Below are positions 1-7,052 of a DNA stretch of 10,536 nt, in pieces. The position numbers were made by a program, and so were the translations under genes. Position 1 is the first letter of the stretch. Every line of letters starts with the position of its first letter. Under the pieces are notes generated by a model that saw only the letters and a program-made list of their open reading frames with translations, made no database searches and had not been told where the DNA came from. Origin of the DNA: Nitrospirota bacterium (GTDB taxonomy: Bacteria; Nitrospirota; Thermodesulfovibrionia; Thermodesulfovibrionales; Dissulfurispiraceae); assembly GCA_013349595.1 (NCBI GenBank), contig DUZI01000036.1, forward strand, positions 1 to 10,536. The letters run 5' to 3'.

Positions 1-261
1 AACCTGCCCCCCATTAAATGCTGTACCAGAGAATTTTACTTTTAAAATATTACCTGGTATAAGTGCCTGACTTTTAACCTTATATTCGATAGCATGTCTT
101 CCTTCAGGTGCAGTACAGGTAACTTCACTATCAGTTCCTGGATTTGACACATCTATATTTATCGTTCCACTTGCAGAGCCACAATTTACATAGACCTCAC
201 CAGCTAAACTATTTGTTGTTGTTAAAAAAACAAACAATGCTACAAACAAAATATTCTTCAT
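1..261 (-). CDS. Partial exported protein of unknown function, last visible gene of the T2SS operon
   Basis: Reading from the ATG at 261, the frame stays open for 87 codons to the window edge, so only the N-terminus is present. Residues 1-20 form a textbook Sec signal peptide: MKN, a hydrophobic stretch ILFVALFVFL, then a polar TTTNSLA with likely cleavage after Ala20 (SLA|GE). The rest is rich in Gly, Ser, Thr and Val and alternates in a beta-strand-like way, with two cysteines (residues 27 and 49) that could form a disulfide in the periplasm. I recognise no family. A very strong Shine-Dalgarno (AAGGAGGG, 7 bases before the ATG) and a 27-base gap after gspD with no terminator suggest co-transcription with the secretion genes. 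By position it could be a T2SS substrate or an accessory envelope protein. That is inference; the signal peptide and the open frame are seen directly. Confidence 0.8.
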   Translation of the reverse strand, partial: MKNILFVALFVFLTTTNSLAGEVYVNCGSASGTINIDVSNPGTDSEVTCTAPEGRHAIEYKVKSQALIPGNILKVKFSGTAFNGGQV

Positions 262-268
262 AGCTAAT

Positions 269-276
269 CCCTCCTT
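269..276 (-). promoter_or_regulatory. Strong ribosome binding site of the exported-protein gene
   Basis: The minus strand reads AAGGAGGG with a 7-base spacer to the ATG at 261. This is closer to the consensus than the site in front of any T2SS gene in the window. It supports the start choice and suggests a high translation rate relative to gspD just upstream. Confidence 0.8.
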
Positions 277-288
277 ATTTAATTGAGA

Positions 289-2448
289 TTAATTTTTTAT
301 AAACCACTTAAAACTTTTCTTTATATCATCTGTGATCCTTGCAGCCTCGTCAGTAGTTGTTAATATTATTGGGGTAATCATAATAATCAATTCAGTCTTT
401 GTCTTAGAAGTAGAAGTATTTTTAAAAAGATTTCCAATTATTGGTATATCTCCTACAAGAGGGACTTTTGTTTGTGTATCGCTCAAATTTTCAGACATTA
501 TGCCACCAAGGATTATTGTTTGTTGTGATTCTGCCACCACATTTGTCTTAATGTTTCTTGTAAGTATAATTGGAGAATTAACATCAGATATATTATTTTG
601 TTGAGCCTCACTTGACTCCATTGATATATCAAGGGAAAGCATACCTTCGGTATTTATATTGGGCTTAATCTTCAGAATAAGACCTGTGCTCCTGTATTGG
701 ACACTTTGTGTTACAATTGTATTACCCGTTTCTGCTGGGGTAGTCTTTGTCTCTCCTGTTATTATGGGGACATCTGTTCCAATCTGTATTGATGCCTCTT
801 GATTATCAAGGACAAGGAGCCTTGGGGATGAAAGTATGTTAATCCTGTTATCTTGCGCAAAGGCATTTATAACAGCCTGAATATTCCTCATATCAGATAC
901 AAATTGATAAACTAAACCCGTTCCAGTCCCAACACCAAGTTTTCCAAGGGTGCTAACAACATAGTCTCCTTTATATTTACCAACATCCATCCTGCTTTTT
1001 ATATACCACTCAAGACCATATTTTAGGTCATCTTTTAAGGTCAGTTCTGCTATTGTAGCTTCCAGGAGAACCTGTCTTGGTGGTGCATCAAGGCTTTGAA
1101 GAAAGTTTAAGATTGTCTTATATTGCGTTGGAGATGCACTGATTAATATGATATTTCTCTTGTCATCAGCAGCAATCTTTAACCCAGTCACAGAAAAAGA
1201 AGCAGTTGTCTTACCCTGAGGTGAACTAACTGGAGGTGGAGAAGGTTGACTCACCTGTGGGACCCCTACTGGTGTCATAGATGGCGTTGGAGAAGACTTT
1301 GTTATGTCTGAGCTGATATATAATCTCTTTAATGAATCGACAAGGTCTGATGCCTTTGAATATTTAGGGGTATAGATAAATGCCTTTTCATCTGTGCCCG
1401 CTGCTTCAGGGGTATCAAGCCTTTTATGCCATTCAAGTATATATTTAACTGTCTCTTCATCAGGGGCAATAATTAATAAACTACTCAATGCCTTTATTGG
1501 TATAAAGTAAATCCCTGCATCTTTCGGTAAAGAGGTAATATGAAAACCCAATCCCTGTAAAATGGCAGTTAATTGTCTAACAAAATCATCTACTTGCCAA
1601 TAAGTAAAAGAAAGCATAATAAGTTTTCTTTGGTTCATGTAAGGGACATCAAACAAGTTGATTAAATTAACTACCTCTTTAATTGAAGATGCAGAACCTG
1701 TAAGCATAAGGGCATTCTCTCTAAAATATACCCTTACACTAATTCCACCCTTAAGCATTTCACGTATTAATCCCTCTATCTCCTGAGCCTTTACATGTTT
1801 AAAAAAGACTATCTGAACTATATCTGCAGGGCTTTCAGGCACATCTCTGCCTAACCTGATATCTACAGGTTTATAATTTTGTGGTTTTGTCTTCACGATA
1901 TATAATGCCCCTGCCTTTTCCTCTATTATCAGGTCATATTTCTCAAGAAAACCAACTACTATATCTAATACCTGTTCTGGAGACATTTCTTGATTCATCC
2001 TTAAAGTGACTGGTGTTTTCATATTTTTGACTGGCTCATCTATAAAAAACGTTATCTTTAATACCTCACCAAGGGCATAAATAATGAAATCAGATAGGGG
2101 CATAGCCTCTGCATTTATCATTACAGGGGTTTGCACCTTGATTACCTTATTTAAATCCATTGGGGGTTTTGGTGGGGGAAGTTCTTTAGATTTTTCCATT
2201 TTTTTAAAGTCAGGCAAAGTCAATTCACTAACAGATGTTCTTATGTTCTTTTTATCCTCTGTGTTATCCTCAATATTTATTTTATTTTCCAATCTTTGAT
2301 CAACGGAGGTCGTTACATTCTTATCAAATACTTTGTCGTAAGTTTGTTTCGCTAACAGTGAAGAACAACCATATTGGCCAAAAGATAAGGCAATAGTTAT
2401 AACAATAATTTTCAAAGAAATTTTCAAAATTACACCTCTTTTATACAT
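289..2448 (-). CDS. gspD: Type II secretion system secretin GspD (outer-membrane channel)
   Basis: This protein forms the multimeric outer-membrane channel for folded T2SS cargo. From the ATG at 2448 it is 719 aa. Residues about 8-27 are a signal peptide (LKISLKIIVITIALSFG). Then come a polar linker with a PPPKPP patch (about 92-96), N0 (105-190), N1 (207-272), N2 (275-347) and N3 (355-455), the last interrupted by a Pro/Ser-rich insert (385-413). The secretin domain follows (about 460-697), with the hallmark VPLVGDIPIIGNLF near 662-675 and a 22-residue tail. The start is uncertain. An in-frame TTG at 2493 and ATG at 2490 would add 14-15 basic residues, and a TTG at 2425-2427 after AAGAGGTG would give a shorter signal peptide. 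I chose 2448 because AAGG lies 8 bases upstream and the ATG directly follows the gspC stop. A cysteine after the hydrophobic stretch (QYGC) is a poor lipobox match. Confidence 0.96.
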   Translation of the reverse strand: MYKRGVILKISLKIIVITIALSFGQYGCSSLLAKQTYDKVFDKNVTTSVDQRLENKINIEDNTEDKKNIRTSVSELTLPDFKKMEKSKELPPPKPPMDLNKVIKVQTPVMINAEAMPLSDFIIYALGEVLKITFFIDEPVKNMKTPVTLRMNQEMSPEQVLDIVVGFLEKYDLIIEEKAGALYIVKTKPQNYKPVDIRLGRDVPESPADIVQIVFFKHVKAQEIEGLIREMLKGGISVRVYFRENALMLTGSASSIKEVVNLINLFDVPYMNQRKLIMLSFTYWQVDDFVRQLTAILQGLGFHITSLPKDAGIYFIPIKALSSLLIIAPDEETVKYILEWHKRLDTPEAAGTDEKAFIYTPKYSKASDLVDSLKRLYISSDITKSSPTPSMTPVGVPQVSQPSPPPVSSPQGKTTASFSVTGLKIAADDKRNIILISASPTQYKTILNFLQSLDAPPRQVLLEATIAELTLKDDLKYGLEWYIKSRMDVGKYKGDYVVSTLGKLGVGTGTGLVYQFVSDMRNIQAVINAFAQDNRINILSSPRLLVLDNQEASIQIGTDVPIITGETKTTPAETGNTIVTQSVQYRSTGLILKIKPNINTEGMLSLDISMESSEAQQNNISDVNSPIILTRNIKTNVVAESQQTIILGGIMSENLSDTQTKVPLVGDIPIIGNLFKNTSTSKTKTELIIMITPIILTTTDEAARITDDIKKSFKWFIKN

Positions 2449-2449
2449 T

Positions 2450-2460
2450 TCAAAGACCTT
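2450..2460 (-). repeat. Copy 2 of an 11-base direct repeat carrying a gspD Shine-Dalgarno
   Basis: The minus strand reads AAGGTCTTTGA, identical to the copy at 2490-2500. It contains the end of gspC (GGT CTT TGA) and is followed by AATG, which supplies the preferred gspD start at 2448 with AAGG as Shine-Dalgarno. Confidence 0.6.
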
Positions 2461-2986
2461 TTTTTTGAGCATCTTTTTTAGGAATGACATCAAAGACCTT
2501 TAACTCCAACAATTCTTCTTCTCTCCTTATCTTCACACTTGTAGTTTTTATTTCCTCTAAGGTGGCATCGTCAATGAGCTTATCACCTTCTTTTAGAAAT
2601 AGCATATTACCTTGATAATCTCTAAATAATGCCCTTTTCTCACTGCCCTTTAAAACTGCAATAAGATTATAGGGGTTTTGGGGCAACTGTTTCAAGAATT
2701 TCGATATTTCATACCTGCCATCTTGGGCAAATATATTACGCTTTTTGATAAACTTATATTCATCTTCGTCATCTTTATCTTCGGCATCATCTATTTTATC
2801 TGCTTTAACATCATTCATTAATTCTTTATTACTTGTTTCTTCTTTTTTATCACTTTTTTCATGACCATCAATAATTTGAGGTCTATCAATGCCAATCAAA
2901 AGAACTACAATTGCCAAAAAAATAAAAAGCCCATCAAACCTATTTTTGTTAATAAAACTAACGGCCTTTTTTATGAGTTCTTTCAT
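2450..2986 (-). CDS. gspC: Short GspC-like inner-membrane protein of the T2SS (PilP/HR-domain type, no PDZ)
   Basis: GspC links the inner-membrane platform to the N0 domain of the secretin. This 178-aa protein has a cytoplasmic basic N-terminus and one membrane segment (about 18-33, DGLFIFLAIVVLLIGI). A highly charged linker follows (41-78, mostly Asp, Glu and Lys, including a DAEDKDDEDE run). A C-terminal domain (about 84-165) resembles the GspC homology region and PilP: KKRNIF at the front, then YNLIAVLKGSEKRALF, an EGD turn and LEEIKTTSVKI strands. The protein ends just after that domain, so the PDZ or coiled-coil module of classical, longer GspC proteins is missing. The start overlaps the gspM stop as ATGA. 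Assignment rests on the fold pattern plus position directly before gspD. PilP is the alternative name, but PilP is normally a lipoprotein and this protein has a transmembrane anchor. Confidence 0.8.
   Translation of the reverse strand: MKELIKKAVSFINKNRFDGLFIFLAIVVLLIGIDRPQIIDGHEKSDKKEETSNKELMNDVKADKIDDAEDKDDEDEYKFIKKRNIFAQDGRYEISKFLKQLPQNPYNLIAVLKGSEKRALFRDYQGNMLFLKEGDKLIDDATLEEIKTTSVKIRREEELLELKVFDVIPKKDAQKKGL
2490..2500 (-). repeat. Copy 1 of an 11-base direct repeat inside gspC, followed by an in-frame gspD ATG
   Basis: The minus strand reads AAGGTCTTTGA, and the final A is also the first base of an ATG (2488-2490) in the gspD frame. The identical copy lies 40 bases downstream at 2450-2460. 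Each copy places AAGG 6-8 bases before an in-frame gspD ATG, so both can act as start signals. Confidence 0.6.
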
Positions 2987-3498
2987 TTCTCTGCCCTAAA
3001 GGTTATAAGGGTAAAATTGAAGGTATTATCGGGCTCTTGCTTAATGGTTTCAAATTGCCTAAATTTAATCTTTTTGTCATACCTTAATAATTCAAATAAA
3101 AAGTTATTAAATGCCTGTGGTTTACCCTTTAGTCTAATTATCACAGGCACATCTGTCAATATCTTCGAAGGAGTCGCCTCTGGCATTTCGTAGTTAACCA
3201 AAGATAATCCTTCTCTTTCTACAATTGATAACACATTTTGTAACAATTCAGTTTGAATATCTGTATAGGATACACCTTTATCATAAATACTGTCCTCATC
3301 AAAGGATGTCTTTTCAGGTATTTCTTGACCTTGATTTCTTTGAAGAAGGATAAGTTTTGCCTCATAGGTCTCTTTTATCTCCTGAAATAACTCCTGCTTT
3401 TCTTTCAAAGCAGAGGCTTGAGGCACTATTAAAAATCTTATAATGGCTAAAATAAGAATTAAATAAATAGCAATCTTTCTGATCTCTTGTCTATTCAT
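2983..3498 (-). CDS. gspM: T2SS inner-membrane assembly protein GspM (PilO-like)
   Basis: GspM is a bitopic inner-membrane protein that pairs with GspL in the assembly platform. This copy is 171 aa. It has a short cytoplasmic N-terminus (MNRQEIRK), a membrane helix at about 8-27 (IAIYLILILAIIRFLIV), a periplasmic coiled-coil segment at about 29-55 (ALKEKQELFQEIKETYEAK) and a C-terminal ferredoxin-like fold at about 78-170. The fold shows the PilO pattern of helix, strand, helix, including IQTELLQNVLSIVEREG and a VPVIIRLKGKPQAFNNFLFEL repeat unit. The start codon shares one base with the gspL stop (TAATG), and the stop overlaps the gspC start. Sequence conservation in this family is weak, so the call leans on topology and on position between gspL and gspC. 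Confidence 0.85.
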   Translation of the reverse strand: MNRQEIRKIAIYLILILAIIRFLIVPQASALKEKQELFQEIKETYEAKLILLQRNQGQEIPEKTSFDEDSIYDKGVSYTDIQTELLQNVLSIVEREGLSLVNYEMPEATPSKILTDVPVIIRLKGKPQAFNNFLFELLRYDKKIKFRQFETIKQEPDNTFNFTLITFRAEK

Positions 3499-4655
3499 TA
3501 AAACACCAAAAGGATAGTAATATTATATTGACCTTTCTGGTCTTTATAGAAAGCCCCTTTTACCTTTAATGACTCAATTTCATCAATATTATTTAGAATC
3601 TTAATGATTTCTAAGGGTTTTTCTGTAATTATTTGAAGCTCTACATTTCTATCGTTAATATTAATCCTCTTAAGAAAAGTCTTTTCAGGAAGGTACTGGG
3701 CAAGCATGTTAAATAAATCAATAGGAACGATTGAATCCTTTAGTTTATCATTAAGTTCTTTCTCAATCTCCCTTTTATCTAAATCTTTTGATTTTTCATC
3801 AAGCCTTGAGAGCTTAGAATTTATAAGGGCAATCTTCTGTTTAAGTTCATTGGAATAACTGTCGTAGTAGTAACTTGATATAAATAATGAAAGTAGATAT
3901 CCAATCAGAATATAAATGACTGCCCTAAAGAATATCTCCTTTTGTTCAGGCAGGTTAACCAATAACTCTGATATAGAAAGCCTTTTGATTGGAAGATCTC
4001 TTACATATTCTATAGCGAATGGATATCCCTTTGTACTTTTATATGAAACCATCGGTAATAAATCATTTGGCAAACCCTGTATCTTGAAATTTTTATTATC
4101 AAAAACCTTTATTTGCCCTATATCTTTGTTATCAAGTCTCACCTTTCTAAGTAAATTAGCCAACTGTTCCCCATCAATCTTCTTAGACACAACTGACCCT
4201 AAAAAACCTGTCTTATCATAGACCAAAAGATAAATCATATTGTCTTCAAAGGATATACTTATCTCTGCCTTTTCAGAGAAGAAACAAGCCTCTTCAGCAA
4301 TAGCTTGTATATAGGGGAATTTGTCTTTTATCTCATCAGTCAAAGAACTATCCCATCCCCATATATCTACTAATGTGTAAGCCTGATAAGTAGTAATCTT
4401 GAAATAGTAATCGGTCTTTTTGTAAGGGAAAAGATCATTTATTTCAAGTGATAGTGCCTTTGAGATGTCATCCCTTGAGGCAGGTGGATACTTCTTTAAA
4501 ACATGCAGACATAGAGCCTTATCAATAATCAGTATCTTTTTAGAAATTAATCTCTTCAAACCCTTTAACTCATTAATATTAGTCCTTGAAATTGATTTAT
4601 CCTTATTAATCTCAAAGAGTTCAAAGCCAGACTTTTTCAGATAGCCTACTAACAC
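3498..4655 (-). CDS. gspL: T2SS inner-membrane protein GspL (PilM-PilN-like fusion)
   Basis: GspL recruits the GspE ATPase to the membrane and contacts GspM. From the GTG at 4655 it is 385 aa. A cytoplasmic actin-like domain occupies about 1-235, including the PPASRDDISKALSLEI element typical of PilM/GspL. A single membrane helix lies at about 244-261 (AVIYILIGYLLSLFISS), a coiled coil at 267-306, and a PilN-like ferredoxin fold at 312-385 that begins VPIDLFNMLAQYLPEKTFL. Three starts are possible. TTG at 4673 has no ribosome binding site. GTG at 4661 overlaps the gspK stop as GTGA. GTG at 4655 has AGAGGGG spaced by 5 bases, and I prefer it. All are non-ATG, unlike every other T2SS gene here. 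The stop shares one base with gspM. Confidence 0.9.
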   Translation of the reverse strand: MLVGYLKKSGFELFEINKDKSISRTNINELKGLKRLISKKILIIDKALCLHVLKKYPPASRDDISKALSLEINDLFPYKKTDYYFKITTYQAYTLVDIWGWDSSLTDEIKDKFPYIQAIAEEACFFSEKAEISISFEDNMIYLLVYDKTGFLGSVVSKKIDGEQLANLLRKVRLDNKDIGQIKVFDNKNFKIQGLPNDLLPMVSYKSTKGYPFAIEYVRDLPIKRLSISELLVNLPEQKEIFFRAVIYILIGYLLSLFISSYYYDSYSNELKQKIALINSKLSRLDEKSKDLDKREIEKELNDKLKDSIVPIDLFNMLAQYLPEKTFLKRININDRNVELQIITEKPLEIIKILNNIDEIESLKVKGAFYKDQKGQYNITILLVF

Positions 4656-4657
4656 AC

Positions 4658-5584
4658 TCACCCCTCTTTCCAATAAAAAATACTAAAAGGTGTCCTTAAG
4701 CCAAGTGATGTGTTTAAGCCTGATTCAATAAAATAAATTGACTTATTGTCCTTTTCATACCTTATGTTCACATCCCAAAACCTTGATGGTGAAAAGTTAT
4801 TTAGTTCATAAGCCTGAAAAGGCAGATTTTTGCCAGTTAACATAAATACCTCAGAATTTGAAGTGATTTCCTTATTTGCCCTATAAGCCTTCACTGCCTC
4901 TAATGTCTCTTTGGTTATATCAAGATGGGCAAGTAAGACTTCATCGGGTGCAGTATTGGGATTAAAACCTGAATTTGGGAGCAAGGTAATAAAAGGCAGG
5001 ATTTTTTCTATGGAAACATCTTCCATACCTTTGATAAAGGCAAGTTCTTCAATATACTGTAAGGGATAATTCCTACTTGAGTAAGATTTATCTTGAGAGC
5101 GATAGTAAAAGCTCTCTGCACCATTTATATGTAATAAGTCATCCCTGTCAACCCAATCCCTAAGACTTGCAATAAATACCGGTATATCTTTTTTATCAGG
5201 ATAAAAAATCTTTATCAACCTGCCTATTGATTCTGTATCATAAAGACTTGTCAGAGATATAAGGCCATTACTATCTTTTAAGGTTATCTTAATATTTTTT
5301 TCCTTAACTGTTACTGCCGTTCCATTTAAAGGGATTGTATCTATTCCAAACAGTTTTTTGCCATTATATAGCATTACCTCTTTTGAAGAGAAGGTGCCAC
5401 CGAGTATGCAGTATATTAATGTCTCAAATGCACTATTTGCATTAATCATTGCCTCAGTTTTGTATTTTAGTGCCTCAGCAGCCTTAATGTGTTCTTTCAC
5501 AAACCAATTAAATCCAATACTGACAGTCAGTATTATTGCAGAGATAAGGAGAGATAGTATAGTTGCAGACCCTTTACTGTTCAT
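4658..5584 (-). CDS. gspK: T2SS minor pseudopilin GspK (pseudopilus tip)
   Basis: GspK caps the pseudopilus with GspI and GspJ. From the ATG at 5584 it is 308 aa, the usual size for GspK and much larger than the other pseudopilins. The prepilin signal is MNSKG|SATILSLLISA. Position +5 is Leu rather than Glu, as known for GspK, followed by a hydrophobic helix. Family signatures are clear: FIASLRDWVDRDDLLHINGAE at about 137-157, YPLQYIEEL at 173-181, and FNPNTAPDEVLLAHLDI at 207-223, part of the inserted alpha-helical (SAM-like) domain. The open frame extends 26 codons upstream to 5662. That extension would bury the prepilin leader and overlap gspJ by about 90 bases, so I rejected it. The ATG at 5584 has AGAGA upstream and overlaps the gspJ end by 11 bases. 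Confidence 0.95.
   Translation of the reverse strand: MNSKGSATILSLLISAIILTVSIGFNWFVKEHIKAAEALKYKTEAMINANSAFETLIYCILGGTFSSKEVMLYNGKKLFGIDTIPLNGTAVTVKEKNIKITLKDSNGLISLTSLYDTESIGRLIKIFYPDKKDIPVFIASLRDWVDRDDLLHINGAESFYYRSQDKSYSSRNYPLQYIEELAFIKGMEDVSIEKILPFITLLPNSGFNPNTAPDEVLLAHLDITKETLEAVKAYRANKEITSNSEVFMLTGKNLPFQAYELNNFSPSRFWDVNIRYEKDNKSIYFIESGLNTSLGLRTPFSIFYWKEG
4661..4667 (-). promoter_or_regulatory. Ribosome binding site deciding the gspL start
   Basis: The minus strand reads AGAGGGG, five bases before the GTG at 4655. It sits across the last codons of gspK. The upstream TTG at 4673 is preceded only by an AT-rich stretch. This favours 4655, although the GTGA overlap at 4661 remains possible. 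Confidence 0.5.
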
Positions 5585-6263
5585 TGTAGTCTCTTTTATA
5601 AGTTGAATTTGTGTTAATTCTGTAAAAAAAACTATGTTCCTGTGCCCCTTTCTTAAAGTCAACCCTTACTAAATAAGGCAATATCAGATAATTTTTTCCA
5701 GTAAAATTTTCAACCCAAATCTCTTTTTGTTGTCTAAAATCATATCCGTAATATTTAAAATTAAGTTCATCGAGCTCATCTAATATCTTAATAGAATGCC
5801 CCTTTTTATAGTTTCCTAAGAAATAATCCCTCTCTAAATCCTTCATCCCTTTAGTGTAAACAGGGATTTCATAATATACAAGTGCATACTTGGCATCCTT
5901 ATCTTTCTCTTTAATTAACCACACTACCACAGGGATATTTGTGGCAAGTGGTGATATTGATACATAAGAAAGCCTATCTTTATATCCTTCAAAATAAGGG
6001 AACCAAAGATTTCTGTCATCTACTATATAGTAGTCTGTTGCTGCACCAACGCTCCTACTAACCCACAAATGCCTTGCATTATCCCAAAAGTTAACCCCCC
6101 TCTCAACCACCCCTTGATATTGCATTAAGCCTTGATTTAACGCATAGGTTGCCAACACTACCATTGAACTAAATATGATTATGGCTACTAATACCTCAAG
6201 TAGTGTATAACCAGCCTTAGAATACTTAAAAATCTGTGACGACCCTTTTAAATCTAAAGACAT
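5574..6263 (-). CDS. gspJ: T2SS minor pseudopilin GspJ
   Basis: GspJ joins GspI and GspK in the tip complex of the pseudopilus. This 229-aa protein has an 18-residue leader ending KAG, then YTLLEVLVAIIIFSSMV, a type IV prepilin motif with Glu at +5. Position +1 is Tyr instead of the usual Phe. The globular part (about 45-215) has the GspJ length and pattern, with FEGYKDRLSYVSIS near 91-104 followed by a VVVWLIKEKDKDAKYALVYYEI beta region. The leader is long for this class. No alternative ATG, GTG or TTG lies between 6263 and the cleavage site, and an in-frame stop lies about 20 bases upstream, so the long leader looks real. The candidate Shine-Dalgarno GAGGG is about 12 bases away, which is wide. 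The gene overlaps the gspI end by 38 bases. Confidence 0.93.
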   Translation of the reverse strand: MSLDLKGSSQIFKYSKAGYTLLEVLVAIIIFSSMVVLATYALNQGLMQYQGVVERGVNFWDNARHLWVSRSVGAATDYYIVDDRNLWFPYFEGYKDRLSYVSISPLATNIPVVVWLIKEKDKDAKYALVYYEIPVYTKGMKDLERDYFLGNYKKGHSIKILDELDELNFKYYGYDFRQQKEIWVENFTGKNYLILPYLVRVDFKKGAQEHSFFYRINTNSTYKRDYNEQ

Positions 6264-6639
6264 TAATAGAATAATCCCTCTTTACACCTTTAAACTCAAG
6301 GACAAAATCAACCTTGTATAAATAATTCTCATTAGGTGATTGAAAAGGACCTTCAAAGCTCTGATAAGTAGGTCTTATCTTTTCAATCAATTGAGCCTTC
6401 CAATGCAAGGTAACATCTGAACCTAAATACTCACTTCCAGTCTCTTTGGTCAGGTCTGTTGTCTTTATTATATTCATTGCATCTGTCAGCTTTGTTGACA
6501 CTATATTTGATTCATTAGCCCTTTGCAGATGCTCATAACCCATCTTGAATAAATACATAGAGGCAGCAATACTTGATGTCAAGATAAGCCCTGCAATCAA
6601 GACTTCAAGTAATAAAAATCCCCTATGATTGTAAAGCAT
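6226..6639 (-). CDS. gspI: T2SS minor pseudopilin GspI
   Basis: GspI is thought to nucleate the pseudopilus tip with GspJ and GspK. The 137-aa product has a short leader MLYNHRG, then FLLLEVLIAGLILTSSIAA, a type IV prepilin helix with Glu at +5. The LLLEV(L)IA wording is typical of GspI. After the helix, the RANESNIVSTKLTDAMN stretch (40-56) matches the GspI pattern of a small polar helix running into the globular domain. That domain ends in beta strands (YLYKVDFVLEFKG, then YSINVFRFKRV). The start lies only 2 bases after the gspH stop (TAG AG ATG), with AGAGAG as a weak Shine-Dalgarno. The order H-I-J-K is the usual one for T2SS. Confidence 0.93.
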   Translation of the reverse strand: MLYNHRGFLLLEVLIAGLILTSSIAASMYLFKMGYEHLQRANESNIVSTKLTDAMNIIKTTDLTKETGSEYLGSDVTLHWKAQLIEKIRPTYQSFEGPFQSPNENYLYKVDFVLEFKGVKRDYSINVFRFKRVVTDF

Positions 6640-6641
6640 CT

Positions 6642-7052
6642 CTACTCTCTATTTAAGGTCATATCACCAAAGGGTGATTTAATATTCAGGGCAAACTTAT
6701 AATTTTTAAACTTCATCTTTATAGTTCCGCCCGATGTAGTACCTGTCTTAAAATATTTAATGGGTTGTTCTATCGAGAAAAATATATTATTAAAACCCTT
6801 CACGGCCTCATTATTTATCATCAAACTTCCTTCTTTAGTAAGTAACTCCTTTTCCTGGTTATACAAGAAAGATTCAAGCCTTATTGAGGAGATAACAGCT
6901 ACAATCTTTTCTGCCTCAACCGCTGCTTGATAACCTTGATACATTGAATATGAAACAGATACAGTCACTGATGCCATTATTGAAACTATAGTAAGGACAA
7001 CCAGTAACTCTACTAAGGTAAACCCTTCATTATTGGAATAAACAATCTTCAT
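6642..7052 (-). CDS. gspH: T2SS minor pseudopilin GspH
   Basis: GspH is a minor pseudopilin that joins the tip complex to the GspG filament. This 136-aa copy has a 10-residue leader MKIVYSNNEG, then FTLVELLVVLTIVSIMASV with Glu at +5. A helical spine continues to about residue 65 (AAVEAEKIVAVISSIRLESF). The C-terminal part is a small beta domain with the GspH-like SGGTIKMKF...KYKF-type strands (about 107-121) and ends SPFGDMTLNRE, where GspH proteins often close with a Gly-rich beta hairpin. It is somewhat short for GspH (often 150-190 aa), so the globular domain is compact. The start shares one base with the gspF stop (TAATG). FimT/GspH-type pseudopilin is certain; the letter H rests partly on position. 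Confidence 0.88.
   Translation of the reverse strand: MKIVYSNNEGFTLVELLVVLTIVSIMASVTVSVSYSMYQGYQAAVEAEKIVAVISSIRLESFLYNQEKELLTKEGSLMINNEAVKGFNNIFFSIEQPIKYFKTGTTSGGTIKMKFKNYKFALNIKSPFGDMTLNRE

Noticed and set aside
262..288. Terminator between gspD and the exported-protein gene
   Set aside because: The 27 bases contain a strong ribosome binding site and no GC-rich hairpin followed by a T run.
332..604. Open frame on the plus strand opposite the 3' part of gspD (similar ones at 2084-2299, 2861-3193, 3916-4221, 5358-5606 and 8171-8437)
   Set aside because: Each lies wholly opposite a well-supported T2SS gene or gene junction, lacks a recognisable domain or ribosome binding site, and has the composition expected of a shadow frame.
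5585..5662. N-terminal extension of gspK by 26 codons
   Set aside because: It would place a hydrophilic stretch before the prepilin leader MNSKG and overlap gspJ by about 90 bases. The ATG at 5584 gives a normal leader and a small overlap.
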